A DNA stretch of 64,000 nt from JACXVD01 sp020446665 (GCA_041396905.1 JAWKXQ010000006.1:1-64000); one strand, 5' to 3'; counted from the first letter of the stretch, positions 50,853-60,874 are shown. Numbers and translations: made by a program. The notes: generated by a model not told the origin, from the sequence alone.

Positions 50853-52487
50853 TCAAACCAGCCGCGATTGTGCCAGCGCAGCTTCGATAAAGCCGGAAAA
50901 GAGCGGATGCGGATCGAAGGGTTTGCTCTTCAACTCGGGGTGGAACTGCACCCCGATGAACCAGGGATGGTCGGGCCGCTCGACGATTTCAGGCAAGAGC
51001 CCGTCAGGCGACATGCCCGAGAAAATCAGCCCGCCCGCTTCCAGCCGCTCCATATAGGCGCCGTTGACTTCGTAGCGGTGGCGGTGGCGTTCGGAGATCG
51101 ACGTGCTGCCGCCATAGACGCCCGAAACATGGCTGTTGGCGGTCAGCCTCGCTTCATAGGCGCCCAGCCGCATGGTCCCGCCGAGATCGGTTTCGGCCCC
51201 GCGTTTCTGCAGGCCTTCCTTGCTCATCCACTCCGTGATGATGCCCACAACCGGATCGCTGGTATCGCCGAATTCGGTCGAACTGGCACCTTCAATGCCC
51301 ACCAGCCGCGCACCTTCGACACAGGCCATCTGCATCCCCAGACAAATGCCGAAGAAGGGCACTTTGCGTTCACGGGCGAAGCGGACGCTGGCAATCTTGC
51401 CTTCCGATCCGCGCACGCCAAAGCCGCCGGGGACGAGAATGCCGTGCATGGGCTCCAGCTGCGCCGTAATATCGGCATCATCCTGCTCGAATATTTCGGC
51501 GTCGATCCACTTGATGTTGACCTTGACCCGATTGGCCATGCCGCCATGGACCAGCGCTTCATTGAGCGACTTATAGGCATCGGGCAGGCCGACATATTTG
51601 CCGACCACGCCAATGGTCACTTCGCCTTCCGCATTTTCGTAGCGGTCGAGAATGTCATACCAGCGCGACAGGTCAGGCGCTGGCGCATCGGTAATACCGA
51701 ATCCGCGCAGCACTTCATCATCCAGCCCTTCGGCATGATATTGCAGCGGCACGGCATAGATCGAGCTGGCATCCAGCGCAGGGATCACGGCTTCCTTGCG
51801 CACATTGCAGAAATTGGCGATTTTCTGGCGCTCGCCATCGGGGATCGGGTGTTCCGCGCGGCACAGCAACAAGTCAGGCTTGATCCCCAGGCTCGCCAGT
51901 TCGCGCACGGAATGCTGCGTCGGCTTGGTCTTCAGCTCACCCGCTGCCGAAATATAGGGCACCAGCGTAACATGGACGCTGAGCGTCTGGTTCGGCTCCA
52001 GCTCGTTCCTGAGCTGGCGGATCGCCTCCATGAAAGGCAGCGATTCGATATCGCCCACCGTTCCGCCGATTTCGCACAGGATGAAATCATGGTCGCCCTG
52101 ATCGGCCAGCGCGAAGTGCTTGATCGCATCGGTCACATGCGGGATCACCTGCACCGTGGCGCCGAGATAATCGCCGCGCCGTTCCTTGGCGATGATGTCC
52201 TGATAGACCCGGCCCGAGGTGATGTTGTCGCCCTGATGCGCGGATACGCCGGTGAAGCGTTCGTAATGGCCGAGATCGAGGTCGGTTTCCGCCCCGTCAT
52301 CGGTCACATAGACCTCGCCATGCTGATAGGGGCTCATCGTGCCCGGATCGACATTCAGATAGGGATCAAACTTGCGGATGCGGACCTTGAAGCCGCGCGC
52401 CTGCAGCAACGCGCCAAGCGATGCCGCCATGAGACCTTTGCCGAGCGAGGAGACCACGCCGCCGGTGATAAATATGTACCGCGCCAT
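50853..52487 (-). CDS. pyrG: CTP synthase
   Basis: The 544-residue enzyme aminates UTP to CTP using glutamine. The N-terminal synthase domain opens with FITGGVVSSLGKGLMAASLG and includes HYERFTG. The C-terminal class I glutaminase has the nucleophile in FGICLGMQ and the HxE pair in GVQFHPELKSKP. It lies 92 bases downstream of secG in the tpiA-secG-pyrG order found in many alphaproteobacteria. Confidence 0.97.
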   Translation of the reverse strand: MARYIFITGGVVSSLGKGLMAASLGALLQARGFKVRIRKFDPYLNVDPGTMSPYQHGEVYVTDDGAETDLDLGHYERFTGVSAHQGDNITSGRVYQDIIAKERRGDYLGATVQVIPHVTDAIKHFALADQGDHDFILCEIGGTVGDIESLPFMEAIRQLRNELEPNQTLSVHVTLVPYISAAGELKTKPTQHSVRELASLGIKPDLLLCRAEHPIPDGERQKIANFCNVRKEAVIPALDASSIYAVPLQYHAEGLDDEVLRGFGITDAPAPDLSRWYDILDRYENAEGEVTIGVVGKYVGLPDAYKSLNEALVHGGMANRVKVNIKWIDAEIFEQDDADITAQLEPMHGILVPGGFGVRGSEGKIASVRFARERKVPFFGICLGMQMACVEGARLVGIEGASSTEFGDTSDPVVGIITEWMSKEGLQKRGAETDLGGTMRLGAYEARLTANSHVSGVYGGSTSISERHRHRYEVNGAYMERLEAGGLIFSGMSPDGLLPEIVERPDHPWFIGVQFHPELKSKPFDPHPLFSGFIEAALAQSRLV

Positions 52488-52579
52488 GGGAGTCGGGCCT
52501 TAAGACTGGAAACGGAGTCGGGGCAAGCGGAATGCGGCGGCGAAATGCCGCAATCCACAAGTGATGCGATTTTGCTGGT

Positions 52580-52972
52580 TTATTCAGCCGCGCCAGCGAG
52601 CGGATCGGCTGATTCTGCAGGCGCTTCTGCCGGAGCGGTTTCTGCACCCGCCGCGCCCGCAGCCGGAGCTGCCAGCGGATCGGGTTGCGCGGCAGGGGTG
52701 GAACGGTCCAGCGTCGATTCGATGGAATCCGTCCCGCTCGTTTCCACGGCCACCGCTGCCAGTGCGATCGACAGCACGACGAAGGCAATCGCCAGCCAGC
52801 GAGTCGAACGGGTGAGAAAGTCTGCCGCGCCGCGTGCGCTCATCAACCCGCCCGGGCTGCCACCGCCGCCAATGCCAAGGCCGCCGCCTTCAGAACGCTG
52901 CATCAGGATCACGCCGACCAGCGCGGCTGCGACAATTGCCTGGACCACGGTGAGAAACAGAAAAAGGGACAT
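52580..52972 (-). CDS. secG: Preprotein translocase subunit SecG
   Basis: The 130-residue membrane protein has two transmembrane segments (about 2-22 and 54-74) around QRSEGGGLGIGGGG, the SecG signature. The C-terminal half is an Ala/Pro-rich tail (AAPAAGAAGAETAPAEAPAE) that is common in this order. It is an accessory subunit of SecYEG. Confidence 0.92.
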   Translation of the reverse strand: MSLFLFLTVVQAIVAAALVGVILMQRSEGGGLGIGGGGSPGGLMSARGAADFLTRSTRWLAIAFVVLSIALAAVAVETSGTDSIESTLDRSTPAAQPDPLAAPAAGAAGAETAPAEAPAESADPLAGAAE

Positions 52973-52984
52973 GGATCGACTTCT

Positions 52985-53020
52985 CTAAAAAGCTTGCAGC
53001 GCGCATCTAGGGATGCGCGC
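52985..53020 (-). terminator. Terminator between tpiA and secG
   Basis: A perfect 8-bp stem GCGCGCAT with ATGCGCGC and a 6-base loop (52999-53020) is followed on the minus strand by TGCAAGCTTTTT. It may end part of the tpiA transcript. Confidence 0.6.
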
Positions 53021-53055
53021 GCAAAAGGGCAAGTTTTGCGGCCTGTGCCGGTTAA

Positions 53056-53820
53056 TCAGCGGTCCTGCAATTCAGCCGCAGCAATCACGATGCCGAGGAA
53101 GCTTTCCGCCGTCAGGCTCGCCCCGCCAACCAGCGCACCACCGACATTATCAGCCGCCAGCAATTCCCCGGCATTGTCCGGCTTGACCGAACCGCCATAA
53201 AGGATGCGGATTTCCGGGCCATCTTCTTCGCCATACAGCTCGACCAGCAAGGCCCGGATGGCATTATGCATCGCGGCCACATCTTCCACCGTCGGCGTCC
53301 GCCCGGTGCCAATGGCCCAGATCGGTTCATAGGCGACAGACAGGCGTTCCCCCACCTGCTCTACCTCCGCAGGAAGCGATTCGCGCAATTGCTTCGTCAC
53401 AAAGCCTTCTGCCTTGCCTGCATCGCGGGTTGCCTCGGTCTCGCCGCAGCACAGAATGACCTTCAGCCCGGCGTCGAACACAGCCTGAGCCTTGGCCCGC
53501 ACAAGCTCATTGCTTTCGCCATGGTCCTGCCGGCGCTCGCTATGGCCGAGAATCACGAATTTCGCCCCGGCATCGGCCACCATGGTGGCGGAAACATCGC
53601 CCGTATGCGCGCCATCGGGCTGCGCATGGCAATCCTGCGCGCCAACGCCGATCTGCTCCGCTTCACGGTGTACCGCATGGATCAGCGTATGCGGAGGGGC
53701 GAGTGCAACCTCCACCTTCATCAGACGCTGTGCCCCGCGATCAATGGCGCGCGCTTCGGAAAGCATCGCCCGCGTGCCATTCATCTTCCAATTGCCTACA
53801 ATAAAGGGCCGCTCGGCCAT
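53056..53820 (-). CDS. tpiA: Triosephosphate isomerase
   Basis: The 254-residue glycolytic enzyme interconverts DHAP and G3P. Catalytic residues are visible: K12 in GNWKMNG, H93 in ILGHSERR and E165 in AYEPIWAIGTG. ATG 53820 is the natural start. It is divergent from the foldase gene at 54013. Confidence 0.97.
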   Translation of the reverse strand: MAERPFIVGNWKMNGTRAMLSEARAIDRGAQRLMKVEVALAPPHTLIHAVHREAEQIGVGAQDCHAQPDGAHTGDVSATMVADAGAKFVILGHSERRQDHGESNELVRAKAQAVFDAGLKVILCCGETEATRDAGKAEGFVTKQLRESLPAEVEQVGERLSVAYEPIWAIGTGRTPTVEDVAAMHNAIRALLVELYGEEDGPEIRILYGGSVKPDNAGELLAADNVGGALVGGASLTAESFLGIVIAAAELQDR

Positions 53821-54012
53821 GACATTGTTCCTGCCGTATGATTCTGTGTCTGCCCCCTATATGGGGCGAAGGGCCAAGTCCGCTAGCCGAGGCAAGCGCA
53901 TAGGTCAAAACCCTTTGCGACCTGTTGCGGGGAAGCCGCAGGGCGGATAAAGCGCAGGCTCCTTTCCCGCGGGCATCCATGCCTGCCTTGCAATTTCCGG
54001 ATTCGAAATCCC
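53821..54012. promoter_or_regulatory. Divergent promoter region between tpiA and the PpiD-like gene
   Basis: These 192 bases contain the 5' regions of both genes. I see no convincing promoter boxes, RNA structure or small gene. Confidence 0.35.
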
Positions 54013-55944
54013 ATGCTGACCTTCTTCCGCAGTTTCTTCAAGTCGAAGTTCGGGGTCGTGTTTACCCTCGGTTTCCTCGCTCTGATCGCCTTTGCCTTTG
54101 CCAGTTCGGATGTTGCCAATACCGGCACATTTGGCGGCGTTGCGGGGGGCGACAGGGTCGCGGTGGTTGGCGATGAGAGGATCGGCAATGCCGAACTGAG
54201 CCGGGCCGCATCGGCGCAGCTGGATGCGATGCGCGAGCAAAATCCCACGCTGACCATGCCCGCTTTTGTCGAACAGGGCGGGCTGGAGCGCGTGCTGGAT
54301 GGCATGATCGACCGCTTCGCGATTGGCAGCTATGCCAAGCTGCATGGTCTTCGCGCCGGGGAAAACCTGGTCAACAGTGAAATCATCCAGATCCCGGCAT
54401 TTCGCGGGGCTGGCGGCAATTTCGATGAAAATGCCTATCGTTCGGCGATCGCCCAGCGCGGATTGACCGACCAGATGGTCCGTTCTGACCTGGCCAATGG
54501 TTTGCTGGCGCAGCAATTGCTGACCCCGGTCTCGATTGGTGCCCGAATCCCTGACCAGTTTGTCAGCCGCTATGCCTCCTTGCTCAAGGAACGCCGTGAA
54601 GGGACCATCGCTATTGTCCTGAGCGCAGCCTACGCCCCCAGCGGTGATCCGACGGACAAGCAGCTCCAGGCTTATTATGACAAGAACAAGGCGAACTACA
54701 TTCGGCCCGAGCGTCGTACCCTGCGTTACATCACCTTTGGTGACGAGCAGATCACCGACCGGATCGAGCCGACCGAAGCGGAAATTGCCGCCCAGTACGA
54801 GAAGGACAAAGCCAAATATGCCGCCAGTGAAGAGCGGACTTATACCCAGCTGATCGTCCCCACCCAGCAGGCAGCCAATTCCATTCGCGAGCGGGTTCAG
54901 GCTGGCGGCTCTCTGGAAGCTGCCGCGCAGGAGGCAGGGCTGCAAACGGCGAAGCTGGGGCCTGCGACGCGCGATTCCCTGCTGGCAGAAAGCAGCAAGC
55001 CTGTGGCTGACGCCGTTTTTGCGGCGAAGCAAGGTACCATTGCCGCTCCGGCCCGCAGCGGGCTTGGCTGGCATGTGGTGCGCATTGACAGCGTCAAGAA
55101 TATCCCCGGCCGCAGCCTGAGCGATGCCAGCCCCGAAATTGCTGCGGAACTGCGCGCAACCAATCGGCGCAAGGCGTTGAATGATCTTGCCGCAACTATT
55201 GAAGAGCAGATCGACGACGGCACTTCGCTTGCCGATGTCGCCAAGGAACTGGGCGTCAAGATCGCCACCAGCGAGCCGCTGACTGCTGACGGTTCCATTT
55301 ATGGGACCAGTCAGCCTGCTGCCGCAGTCCTGCGCCCGGTTATCGCCACGGTATTCCAGGTCGAAGATGAAGGCGAACCAATGCTGGCCGAGGCCATCCG
55401 TGGTGAGACCTTCATCGCCTTTGAAGTCGGCAGCATCACGCGCTCGGCAACTGCCCCGTTTAAGGAAATCAAGAGCCAGCTGACCGGAGAATGGCGCATG
55501 GCCGAGGGGGCCAGGCTCGCAAAGCTGGCGGTCGACAAGGTGCTGGCCCGTGTTGCCAAGGGCGAAGCACTGCCAGCAGCCATGCGCGCCGAAAATATCA
55601 AGTCTCCGCAATTTGAAGCAATCAACCTGACCCGCGAGCAATTGACTGCGCAAGGACAGGTCCCGCCTCCTCTGGCTCTGATGTTCTCCATGGCAGAAGG
55701 TACGGCCAAGAAGCTGGAAGCGCCCAACAATGCCGGCTGGTTCGTGATTGACCTCGACAGGATTGAAGCGGGCAAGATCGCAAAGGATGATCCGCTCTTT
55801 GCGCAGGCCAAGCAGCAGCTGGGCGGAGCCATGGGCCAGGAATATGCCGAGCAGTCTCAAAATGCTGTCCGCGCTGCCACCAAGATTGAGCGCAATGACG
55901 CTGGGATCGACGCTGTTCGCAAGCAGTTGATCGGTGAGAGCTAA
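54013..55944 (+). CDS. PpiD-type periplasmic folding chaperone/PPIase
   Basis: The protein of 643 residues has a single N-terminal membrane anchor (about 14-32), then a SurA_N-like chaperone domain (about 45-200), a degenerate parvulin domain (about 275-375; RTYTQLIVPTQQAANSIRER, SGLGWHVVRID) and a long C-terminal chaperone part. PpiD assists newly exported proteins at the Sec translocon. Parvulin active-site residues look poorly kept, as in E. coli PpiD. trpE overlaps its end by 11 bases. Confidence 0.88.
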   Translation: MLTFFRSFFKSKFGVVFTLGFLALIAFAFASSDVANTGTFGGVAGGDRVAVVGDERIGNAELSRAASAQLDAMREQNPTLTMPAFVEQGGLERVLDGMIDRFAIGSYAKLHGLRAGENLVNSEIIQIPAFRGAGGNFDENAYRSAIAQRGLTDQMVRSDLANGLLAQQLLTPVSIGARIPDQFVSRYASLLKERREGTIAIVLSAAYAPSGDPTDKQLQAYYDKNKANYIRPERRTLRYITFGDEQITDRIEPTEAEIAAQYEKDKAKYAASEERTYTQLIVPTQQAANSIRERVQAGGSLEAAAQEAGLQTAKLGPATRDSLLAESSKPVADAVFAAKQGTIAAPARSGLGWHVVRIDSVKNIPGRSLSDASPEIAAELRATNRRKALNDLAATIEEQIDDGTSLADVAKELGVKIATSEPLTADGSIYGTSQPAAAVLRPVIATVFQVEDEGEPMLAEAIRGETFIAFEVGSITRSATAPFKEIKSQLTGEWRMAEGARLAKLAVDKVLARVAKGEALPAAMRAENIKSPQFEAINLTREQLTAQGQVPPPLALMFSMAEGTAKKLEAPNNAGWFVIDLDRIEAGKIAKDDPLFAQAKQQLGGAMGQEYAEQSQNAVRAATKIERNDAGIDAVRKQLIGES

Positions 55945-57469
55945 GGAACGCGCCCTGTCTGGTTTCCTGCTTGAGAATGCTGAAACGGCCCGCACTGCCT
56001 TGGCGCGCGGGGAGGCTTCGCTCGTCTGGCGCAAAGTGGTCTGTGACACGCAGACCCCGGTTGGCGCAGCGCTGAAGCTGTTCGTAGCCGAGCGCGGCGA
56101 CTTCCTGCTCGAATCGGTCGAAGGCGGCGAAGTCCGCGGGCGATACAGCCTCCTTGGCCTGGATCCTGACCTTGTCTTCCGTGCCACCGGGAACAGCGCC
56201 GAAATCAACCATGCATGGCAGGCGGATCGTACGGCCTTTACGCCATGCGATGGCGGCTCACTGGAGGAACTCCGCGCGCTGGCACAAGCCTGCCGGATCG
56301 ACGTACCAGCTGAGTTGCCCCCTGCACTCGCCTGCCTTGTGGGCTATTTTGGCTATGAAACCATCGGGCTGGTGGAAAAGCTGCCCCGCGCACCGCAAAG
56401 CCCCAATGAACTGCCCGATATGCTGTTCGTGCGGCCGACACTGGTGCTGATCTTTGACGGGCTGAGCGATGAATTGTTCTGCATCGCCCCGCTCTGGGCG
56501 GAAGGTGCCGACCCGGATCGCGCAGTGGAACGTGCTGGCGAGCGGATCGACAATGCCCTGCGGCAATTGGTCAATGCTGCGCCGGTAGAAGCCCCGGTGG
56601 CGGAACTGCCTGACATGGCTCTCACCCCGACCATGGCAGACGGGCAATATCGCGACATGGTGCTGCGCGCGAAAGACTATATCGAGGCAGGTGACATCTT
56701 CCAGGTGGTGCTGGCGCAGCGTTTCACCTGCCCCTTCCCGCTCCCGCCGATGGCGCTCTATCGCGCCTTGCGCCGCGTGAACCCCTCGCCCTTCCTCTAT
56801 TTCCTCGACCTGCCCGGCTTTGCCGTGGTCGGCTCCTCGCCCGAAATCCTCGTGCGGGTGCGCGATGGCGAGGTCACTATTCGTCCGATTGCCGGAACCC
56901 GCCCACGCGGCGCAACGCCGGATGAAGACAAAGCCGCCGAGGAAAGCCTGCTCGCTGATGCCAAGGAACGCGCCGAGCATCTCATGCTGCTTGACCTTGG
57001 CCGCAATGATGTTGGCCGCGTGGCCTCGCGCGGTTCGGTGGAAGTCACTGCCAGCTTCACTATCGAGCGTTACAGCCATGTGATGCACATCGTTTCAAAC
57101 GTGGTGGGCCAGCTTGATCCATCCCACGATGCAGTCGACGCAATGTTCGCCGGATTCCCTGCGGGCACCGTCAGCGGCGCACCCAAGATCCGCGCCTGCG
57201 AAATCATTGCCGAGCTGGAGCCGGAGACACGCGGCCCCTATGCAGGCGGCGTAGGCTATTTCGCACCGGACGGTTCTGTCGATAGCTGCATCGTGCTGCG
57301 CACCGCCGTGCTGAAAGACGGGGTGATGAATGTGCAGGCCGGTGCCGGGATCGTTGCCGATAGTGACCCCGCCTATGAACAGCGCGAATGCGAAGCCAAG
57401 GCGGGCGCACTGATCGCCGCTGCGCGCGAAGCAGCTCGGATCGCGCAGGAACCGGGATTCGGCCAGTGA
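55934..57469 (+). CDS. trpE: Anthranilate synthase component I
   Basis: The 511-residue enzyme converts chorismate to anthranilate with TrpG. It has ESVEGGEVRGRYSLLG near the N-terminus (tryptophan-binding region), PSPFLYFLDLPGFAVVGSSP, IRPIAGTRPRGATPDEDKA and LLDLGRNDVGRV as chorismate-binding signatures. The start is probably GTG 55934, inside the end of the previous gene. No leader peptide or attenuator is possible here because of the overlap. Confidence 0.95.
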   Translation: MRAKERALSGFLLENAETARTALARGEASLVWRKVVCDTQTPVGAALKLFVAERGDFLLESVEGGEVRGRYSLLGLDPDLVFRATGNSAEINHAWQADRTAFTPCDGGSLEELRALAQACRIDVPAELPPALACLVGYFGYETIGLVEKLPRAPQSPNELPDMLFVRPTLVLIFDGLSDELFCIAPLWAEGADPDRAVERAGERIDNALRQLVNAAPVEAPVAELPDMALTPTMADGQYRDMVLRAKDYIEAGDIFQVVLAQRFTCPFPLPPMALYRALRRVNPSPFLYFLDLPGFAVVGSSPEILVRVRDGEVTIRPIAGTRPRGATPDEDKAAEESLLADAKERAEHLMLLDLGRNDVGRVASRGSVEVTASFTIERYSHVMHIVSNVVGQLDPSHDAVDAMFAGFPAGTVSGAPKIRACEIIAELEPETRGPYAGGVGYFAPDGSVDSCIVLRTAVLKDGVMNVQAGAGIVADSDPAYEQRECEAKAGALIAAAREAARIAQEPGFGQ

Positions 57470-58308
57470 AAAAGCTCATTATCATCCTGCCGCTGGCTAT
57501 CGCGGCCTGCAACCCGCAGCCCGAAGGCAAGCCGGTGCAGCGCTATGAACTCGATCCGCCGGGCAAGGCTGCGCAGGCCGATGATCCGGTGGCAGAGCCA
57601 ACCCCGATCGCAACGCCCACTCCCGCAGCGGAAAGTGCCTGTGAGCGGGTTACGTTCGAAGGCGCGGCCCTTACCCATTGTGTGGCTGATCCGGCCAAGC
57701 ACCAGATTGCCATGAAGCTTGGCCCGGAAGGGGGCGCACCATGGCGCGGCTTTAGCGGGCTGAAAGCATCGCTCCCGCCGGAAACAAGCGTGGCCTTTGC
57801 CGTCAATGGCGGCATGTTCAACGGCGAAGGAAAGCCGATTGGCTATTATGTGGAGGCCAGCCAGCGCCTGAAAGAGCTCAACCGCAATGACGGGCCGGGC
57901 AATTTCCACCTGAAGCCCAATGGCGTTTTCTATGGCAGCGGCGGCAGCTGGCGTATCCGCACCAGTGACGATTTCTTCGCCAAGGTCGGCGACCGCCCGC
58001 AATTCGGCACGCAGAGCGGCCCGATGCTGGTGATCGACGGCAAGCTCCATCCCGAAATCACCGATGACGGGCCAAGCAAGGCGATCCGCAATGGCGTGGG
58101 CGTGGACGCAAAAGGTCGCGCGCATTTCGTGATCTCGGAGGAACCGCTGAGTTTCGGCAAGATCGCCCGCTATTTCCGAGACGAACTGAAGACGCCAAAC
58201 GCGCTTTTCCTCGACGGCAATGTCTCCGCGCTGTGGGACCCGGCCAGTGACCGGATGGATTCCCGCGCGCCCATCGGCCCCTTGATTGTCGTGACGAAAA
58301 AGGACTGA
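57466..58308 (+). CDS. Phosphodiester glycosidase (DUF2233) family lipoprotein
   Basis: The 280-residue product has a lipobox ending at C15 (LAIAAC). The core (about 95-280) includes VAFAVNGGMFNGEGKPIGYY, GTQSGPMLVIDGKLHP, GVGVDAKGRAHFVISEEPLS and NALFLDGNVSALW, the NAGPA/DUF2233 pattern. These enzymes cleave phosphodiester-linked sugars; the substrate is unknown. The GTG start overlaps the trpE stop as GTGA, so it lies inside the trp transcript. Confidence 0.85.
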   Translation: MKKLIIILPLAIAACNPQPEGKPVQRYELDPPGKAAQADDPVAEPTPIATPTPAAESACERVTFEGAALTHCVADPAKHQIAMKLGPEGGAPWRGFSGLKASLPPETSVAFAVNGGMFNGEGKPIGYYVEASQRLKELNRNDGPGNFHLKPNGVFYGSGGSWRIRTSDDFFAKVGDRPQFGTQSGPMLVIDGKLHPEITDDGPSKAIRNGVGVDAKGRAHFVISEEPLSFGKIARYFRDELKTPNALFLDGNVSALWDPASDRMDSRAPIGPLIVVTKKD

Positions 58309-58312
58309 TGGA

Positions 58313-59269
58313 ATGACCAGGCGCCGGACGCTTTATCCGCCGATCGAACCCTATGACAGCGGCATGCTGGATGTGGGCGAGGGCCATGCGCTTTATTGGG
58401 AGCGGGTCGGTACTCCCGGCGCGAAACCGGCGGTGTTCCTGCATGGCGGTCCGGGCGGTGGGATGAGCCCATCGCATCGCCGCCAGTGGGACCCTGAACT
58501 GTATGACGTCCTGCTGTTCGACCAGCGGGGCTGCGGCCAGTCCACGCCCTTCGCTGAAATCGAGCATAATGACACATGGCGCATCGTCGAGGATATCGAG
58601 AAGCTGCGCGAGATGTGCGGGCATGAAGCCTGGCAGGCCTTTGGCGGCAGCTGGGGCTCGACCCTCGCGCTCGCCTATGCGCAGAAATATCCCGAACGCG
58701 TGACCGAACTGGTGCTGCGCGGCGTTTTCCTCGCTCGCCAGACGGAAAAGAACTGGCTCTATCGCTATGGCGCGAGCGAGGTCATGGCGGAACAGTGGGA
58801 TGCCTTTACCGGCCTGATCCCCGAGGACGAGCGCGGTGATCTGGTGCAAGCCTATTACAACCGCCTGACCAGCGATGATGAAGCCACCCGTCTGGCTGCG
58901 GCGCGCGAATGGTCGCTATGGGAAGGCAATGTCGCGACGCTGCTGCCCGATGAAAGCCTGCTGAGCGAATTTGCCGATCCGTCCAAGGCCGTCCCCTTCG
59001 CCCGCATCTGCGCGAAATTCTTCCTCGAAGATTTCTATCTCGAAGAGGCGCAATTGCTGCGCGATGCGCACAGGTTGAAAGGCATTCCCGGCATCATCGT
59101 GCAGGGCCGCCACGACATCTGCACCCCGCCCACCTCCGCCTGGGCAATGAAGAAGGCATGGCCCGAGGTGGATCTGCGCATCGTCCATGATGCTGGCCAT
59201 AGCGCAAGCGAGCCGGGTATCGTCGATGGCCTTGTGCGGGCGACAGACGAACTGGCAGGCAAGGCTTGA
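58313..59269 (+). CDS. pip: Proline iminopeptidase
   Basis: The 318-residue alpha/beta hydrolase removes N-terminal proline. The oxyanion motif HGGPGGG, nucleophile GGSWGST, and C-terminal HDAGHSASEPG with the catalytic His are present, with family signatures FDQRGCGQSTPFA and NDTWRIVEDIEKLRE. It starts four bases after the lipoprotein gene and lies 31 bases before trpG. Confidence 0.93.
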   Translation: MTRRRTLYPPIEPYDSGMLDVGEGHALYWERVGTPGAKPAVFLHGGPGGGMSPSHRRQWDPELYDVLLFDQRGCGQSTPFAEIEHNDTWRIVEDIEKLREMCGHEAWQAFGGSWGSTLALAYAQKYPERVTELVLRGVFLARQTEKNWLYRYGASEVMAEQWDAFTGLIPEDERGDLVQAYYNRLTSDDEATRLAAAREWSLWEGNVATLLPDESLLSEFADPSKAVPFARICAKFFLEDFYLEEAQLLRDAHRLKGIPGIIVQGRHDICTPPTSAWAMKKAWPEVDLRIVHDAGHSASEPGIVDGLVRATDELAGKA

Positions 59270-59300
59270 TCAGACCGGCGAAAAGGGCAAAGGCGCTGCC

Positions 59301-59885
59301 ATGATCCTCGTTATCGATAATTACGACAGCTTCACCTTCAACCTGGTCCATTATCTGATGGAACTGGGCGCAGAGGTGCGGGTGGAGCGCAATGATGCGC
59401 TGACAGCGGCTGAGGCACTGGCGACGGGGGCGAAGGGCTTTCTCATTTCGCCCGGCCCCTGCACACCCAACGAGGCAGGGATCAGCTTGGATCTGGTGGC
59501 GGCCTGTGCGGATGCAGGCAAGCCCTTGCTCGGCGTGTGTCTTGGCCACCAGTCAATCGGCCAGCATTTCGGCGGCAAGGTGGTGCGCGGCGGGCTGATG
59601 CATGGCAAGACCAGCCCTGTCACCCACGACGGCAGCGGTGTCTTTGCCGGCCTGCCCAGCCCCTTCACCGCAACCCGCTATCACAGCCTCGTGGTGCAGG
59701 ATATTCCCGACAGTCTGGTGGTCAATGCGACCAGCGACGATGCCCATGTGCAGGGCTTCCGCCATGCCGAGCTGCCGATCCACGGCGTACAGTTCCACCC
59801 GGAAAGCATCGCGACCGAGCATGGGCATGACCTTCTGGCCAATTTCATGGCGATTTGCGGGCTGGAAGTGGAGCGGCTGGCATGA
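59301..59885 (+). CDS. trpG: Anthranilate synthase component II (glutamine amidotransferase)
   Basis: The 194-residue class I glutaminase supplies ammonia to TrpE. MILVIDNYDSFTFNLVHYL opens the protein; the nucleophile is in GVCLGHQSIGQ and the His/Glu pair in VQFHPESIATEHG. It overlaps trpD by 4 bases (ATGA). It may also serve folate synthesis (PabA), as in many bacteria with one copy. Confidence 0.95.
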   Translation: MILVIDNYDSFTFNLVHYLMELGAEVRVERNDALTAAEALATGAKGFLISPGPCTPNEAGISLDLVAACADAGKPLLGVCLGHQSIGQHFGGKVVRGGLMHGKTSPVTHDGSGVFAGLPSPFTATRYHSLVVQDIPDSLVVNATSDDAHVQGFRHAELPIHGVQFHPESIATEHGHDLLANFMAICGLEVERLA

Positions 59886-60874
59886 AGACCCTCCCCGCCG
59901 CCGAACCGCATCTGAGCGAGACCGAGGCCGAGGAAGTCTTCGGCTGGATCCTCGATGGCGAAACCAGTGACGATGAAATCGCCCGCTTCCTCGTCGAAAT
60001 CACCGAACGCAGCGAAAGCGCGGAGGAAATCGCCGGGGCGGCCCGCGCCCTGCGCGCGCGGATGATCCCGATCGAGGGGCCGGACAACGCCATTGATGTC
60101 TGCGGCACCGGCGGTGACGGGCACCATACGCTCAACATCTCCACCGCCGTTTCGCTGGTCGTCGCGGCCGCCGGCGTCCCCGTTGCCAAGCATGGCAATC
60201 GCGCCGCCAGCAGCAAGAGCGGCGCCGCCGACACGCTGGAGGCGCTGGGGCTGGACATGGACGCGGCCGGGCGCACGGCGGAAAAGACACTGGCCGAAAT
60301 CGGCATCTGTTTCCTGTTTGCGAAGAACCACCACCCGGCAATGGGGCGCATCCAGCCGATCCGCCAGCGGCTGGGGCGGCGCACGATCTTCAATCTGATG
60401 GGCCCGCTGTCAAACCCCGCCGGGGTGCAGAGCCAGCTGATCGGCATTGCCCGCCCGGCCTATGTCCCGATTTATGCTGCGGCCAAGGCGAAGCTTGGCA
60501 CGCGCCGGACATGGATCGCATCGGGCGATGAAGGGCTGGACGAATTGAGCCTGGCAGGCGGCAATGAAGTGGCCGATGTGACCGGCGACAGCTTTGAAAT
60601 GCGCCGCGTTTCGGCCGATGATGCAGGGTTGCCGCATGCCCCGGTCGAAGCGATCCGCGGCGACGACGCGCAGCACAATGCCGCCGCACTGAAGGCCCTG
60701 CTGGAAGGCACCCCCGGCCCCTATCGCGATGCGGTGTTGTTCAACGCTTCTGCCGCGTTCCAGATTGCCGGCGTTGCCGATGGCTGGGTTGCAGGGGCAG
60801 ACAAGGCCCGCGAAGCGCTCGATAGCGGCGCGGCACAGCGCCTGCTCCAACGCTGGATAGACCTCGCCCAATGA
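59882..60874 (+). CDS. trpD: Anthranilate phosphoribosyltransferase
   Basis: The 330-residue enzyme joins anthranilate to PRPP. CGTGGDGHHTLNISTAVSLV and KHGNRAASSKSGAADTLEAL are the PRPP-binding signatures, and NLMGPLSNPAGVQ is typical. It is coupled to trpG and trpC by ATGA overlaps. Confidence 0.96.
   Translation: MKTLPAAEPHLSETEAEEVFGWILDGETSDDEIARFLVEITERSESAEEIAGAARALRARMIPIEGPDNAIDVCGTGGDGHHTLNISTAVSLVVAAAGVPVAKHGNRAASSKSGAADTLEALGLDMDAAGRTAEKTLAEIGICFLFAKNHHPAMGRIQPIRQRLGRRTIFNLMGPLSNPAGVQSQLIGIARPAYVPIYAAAKAKLGTRRTWIASGDEGLDELSLAGGNEVADVTGDSFEMRRVSADDAGLPHAPVEAIRGDDAQHNAAALKALLEGTPGPYRDAVLFNASAAFQIAGVADGWVAGADKAREALDSGAAQRLLQRWIDLAQ

Noticed and set aside
50868..52988. Plus-strand open frame of 706 codons
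   Set aside because: It is antisense to pyrG and secG, which are unambiguous genes; composition is His/Arg-rich as expected of a shadow frame.
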